Shown piece by piece: positions 63,501-64,000 of a stretch of DNA of 64,000 bases. The number at the start of each line of letters is the position of its first letter. Position 1 is the stretch's first letter. The notes beneath the pieces are model-generated. The model was not told where the DNA came from, ran no database searches, and worked only from the letters and a program-made list of their open reading frames with translations. The DNA comes from Pseudorasbora parva (Eukaryota; Chordata; Actinopteri; Cypriniformes; Gobionidae), in NCBI RefSeq assembly GCF_024679245.1, contig NC_090177.1:43304518-43368517 (forward strand). Reading direction: 5' to 3'. Made by a program: the position numbers and the translations under genes.

Positions 63501-64000
63501 AAGGGAATATTTTTATGATTTTTTTGAAAATTGGACAGTGTTTGAATTCACTTTGATTTTTGGGCAAGTTTGACTGTACTTTTCTCCAAAACTATACAGT
63601 ACAATGACTTGTAAATAAATGCAGTAATAGTCATGGTCACTTTGAACAAATATATAATGACAGAATGAGCAAACCTATAAAAGAAATATTTTTATGATTT
63701 TTTGAAAATTTGACAATGTTTGAATTCACTTTGATTTTTGGACAAGTTTGACTGTACTTTTCTCCAAAACTATACAGTAAAATGACTTGGAAATAAATAC
63801 AGAAATAGTCAGGGTCACTCTGAACAAATATCAAATGACGGAATGAGCAAACATATAAAGGAAAGATTTTTAAGATTTTTTGAAAATTGGACAGTGTTTG
63901 AATTCAGTTAGATTTTTGGGCAAGTTTGACTGTACTTTTCTCCAAAACTATACAGTAAAATGACTTGTACATAAAAACAGTAATATTCAGGGTCACTCTG

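Larger units (their letters stand above)
53300..64000. repeat. Satellite A array, right block
   Basis: About 60 monomers of the same family as the other two blocks, running off the window edge. Variants present in the left block (AATACTGTAATAG, TATATAATGACAG, TTGGACACATTG) reappear here, so the blocks share recent ancestry. No gene is seen. Confidence 0.95.

Noticed and set aside
1..64000. CENP-B box, tRNA, rRNA or host exons in the satellites
   Set aside because: No TTCG....A..CGGG-type motif, cloverleaf or conserved exon was recognised by reading; absence by eye is not proof.

Overview
The window is eukaryotic, repetitive and almost gene-free. About nine tenths is AT-rich satellite DNA in three families, interrupted by one GC-rich 6.5-kb DIRS-type tyrosine-recombinase (YR) retrotransposon. 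The element's architecture (split inverted termini, internal complementary region, gag, RT/RNase H and YR) and its terminal sequence are of a kind I associate with teleosts, especially cyprinids such as zebrafish. I infer a cyprinid fish and probably a pericentromeric or other heterochromatic block; no single-copy host gene is visible.

Layout: 1-20290 satellite A (monomers of about 178 bp in many higher-order arrangements); about 20290-21420 satellite B (irregular units of about 100 bp built round an AGTTCAAGTTCA core); about 21420-21555 a short non-repetitive transition; about 21556-28066 satellite C (units of about 50 bp built round TGCATTGCAT and TTGTGCAAT, with a 2.43-kb higher-order repeat); about 28067-31337 satellite B again; 31338-46785 satellite A; 46786-53299 the DIRS element, coding on the minus strand; 53300-64000 satellite A. 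The satellites therefore have a nested A-B-C-B-A order.

The DIRS element looks full length and recently inserted. Its two 165-bp inverted repeat cores read as identical. Its internal complementary region contains the complements of both unequal terminal extensions joined head to head, as expected for replication through a circle. Its three reading frames are open: gag of 499 aa; RT/RNase H/methyltransferase-like of about 800 aa; and a tyrosine recombinase of about 357 aa with R, H-x-x-R and Y in place. It sits in the satellite motif cctataAAggaaag with no target-site duplication and no lost base. An unoccupied paralogue of the same locus lies at about 61354 in this window, which fixes the ends to within a two-base ambiguity.

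The many recurring 60-120 aa open frames in the satellites are by-products of the tandem repeats and are not annotated as genes.
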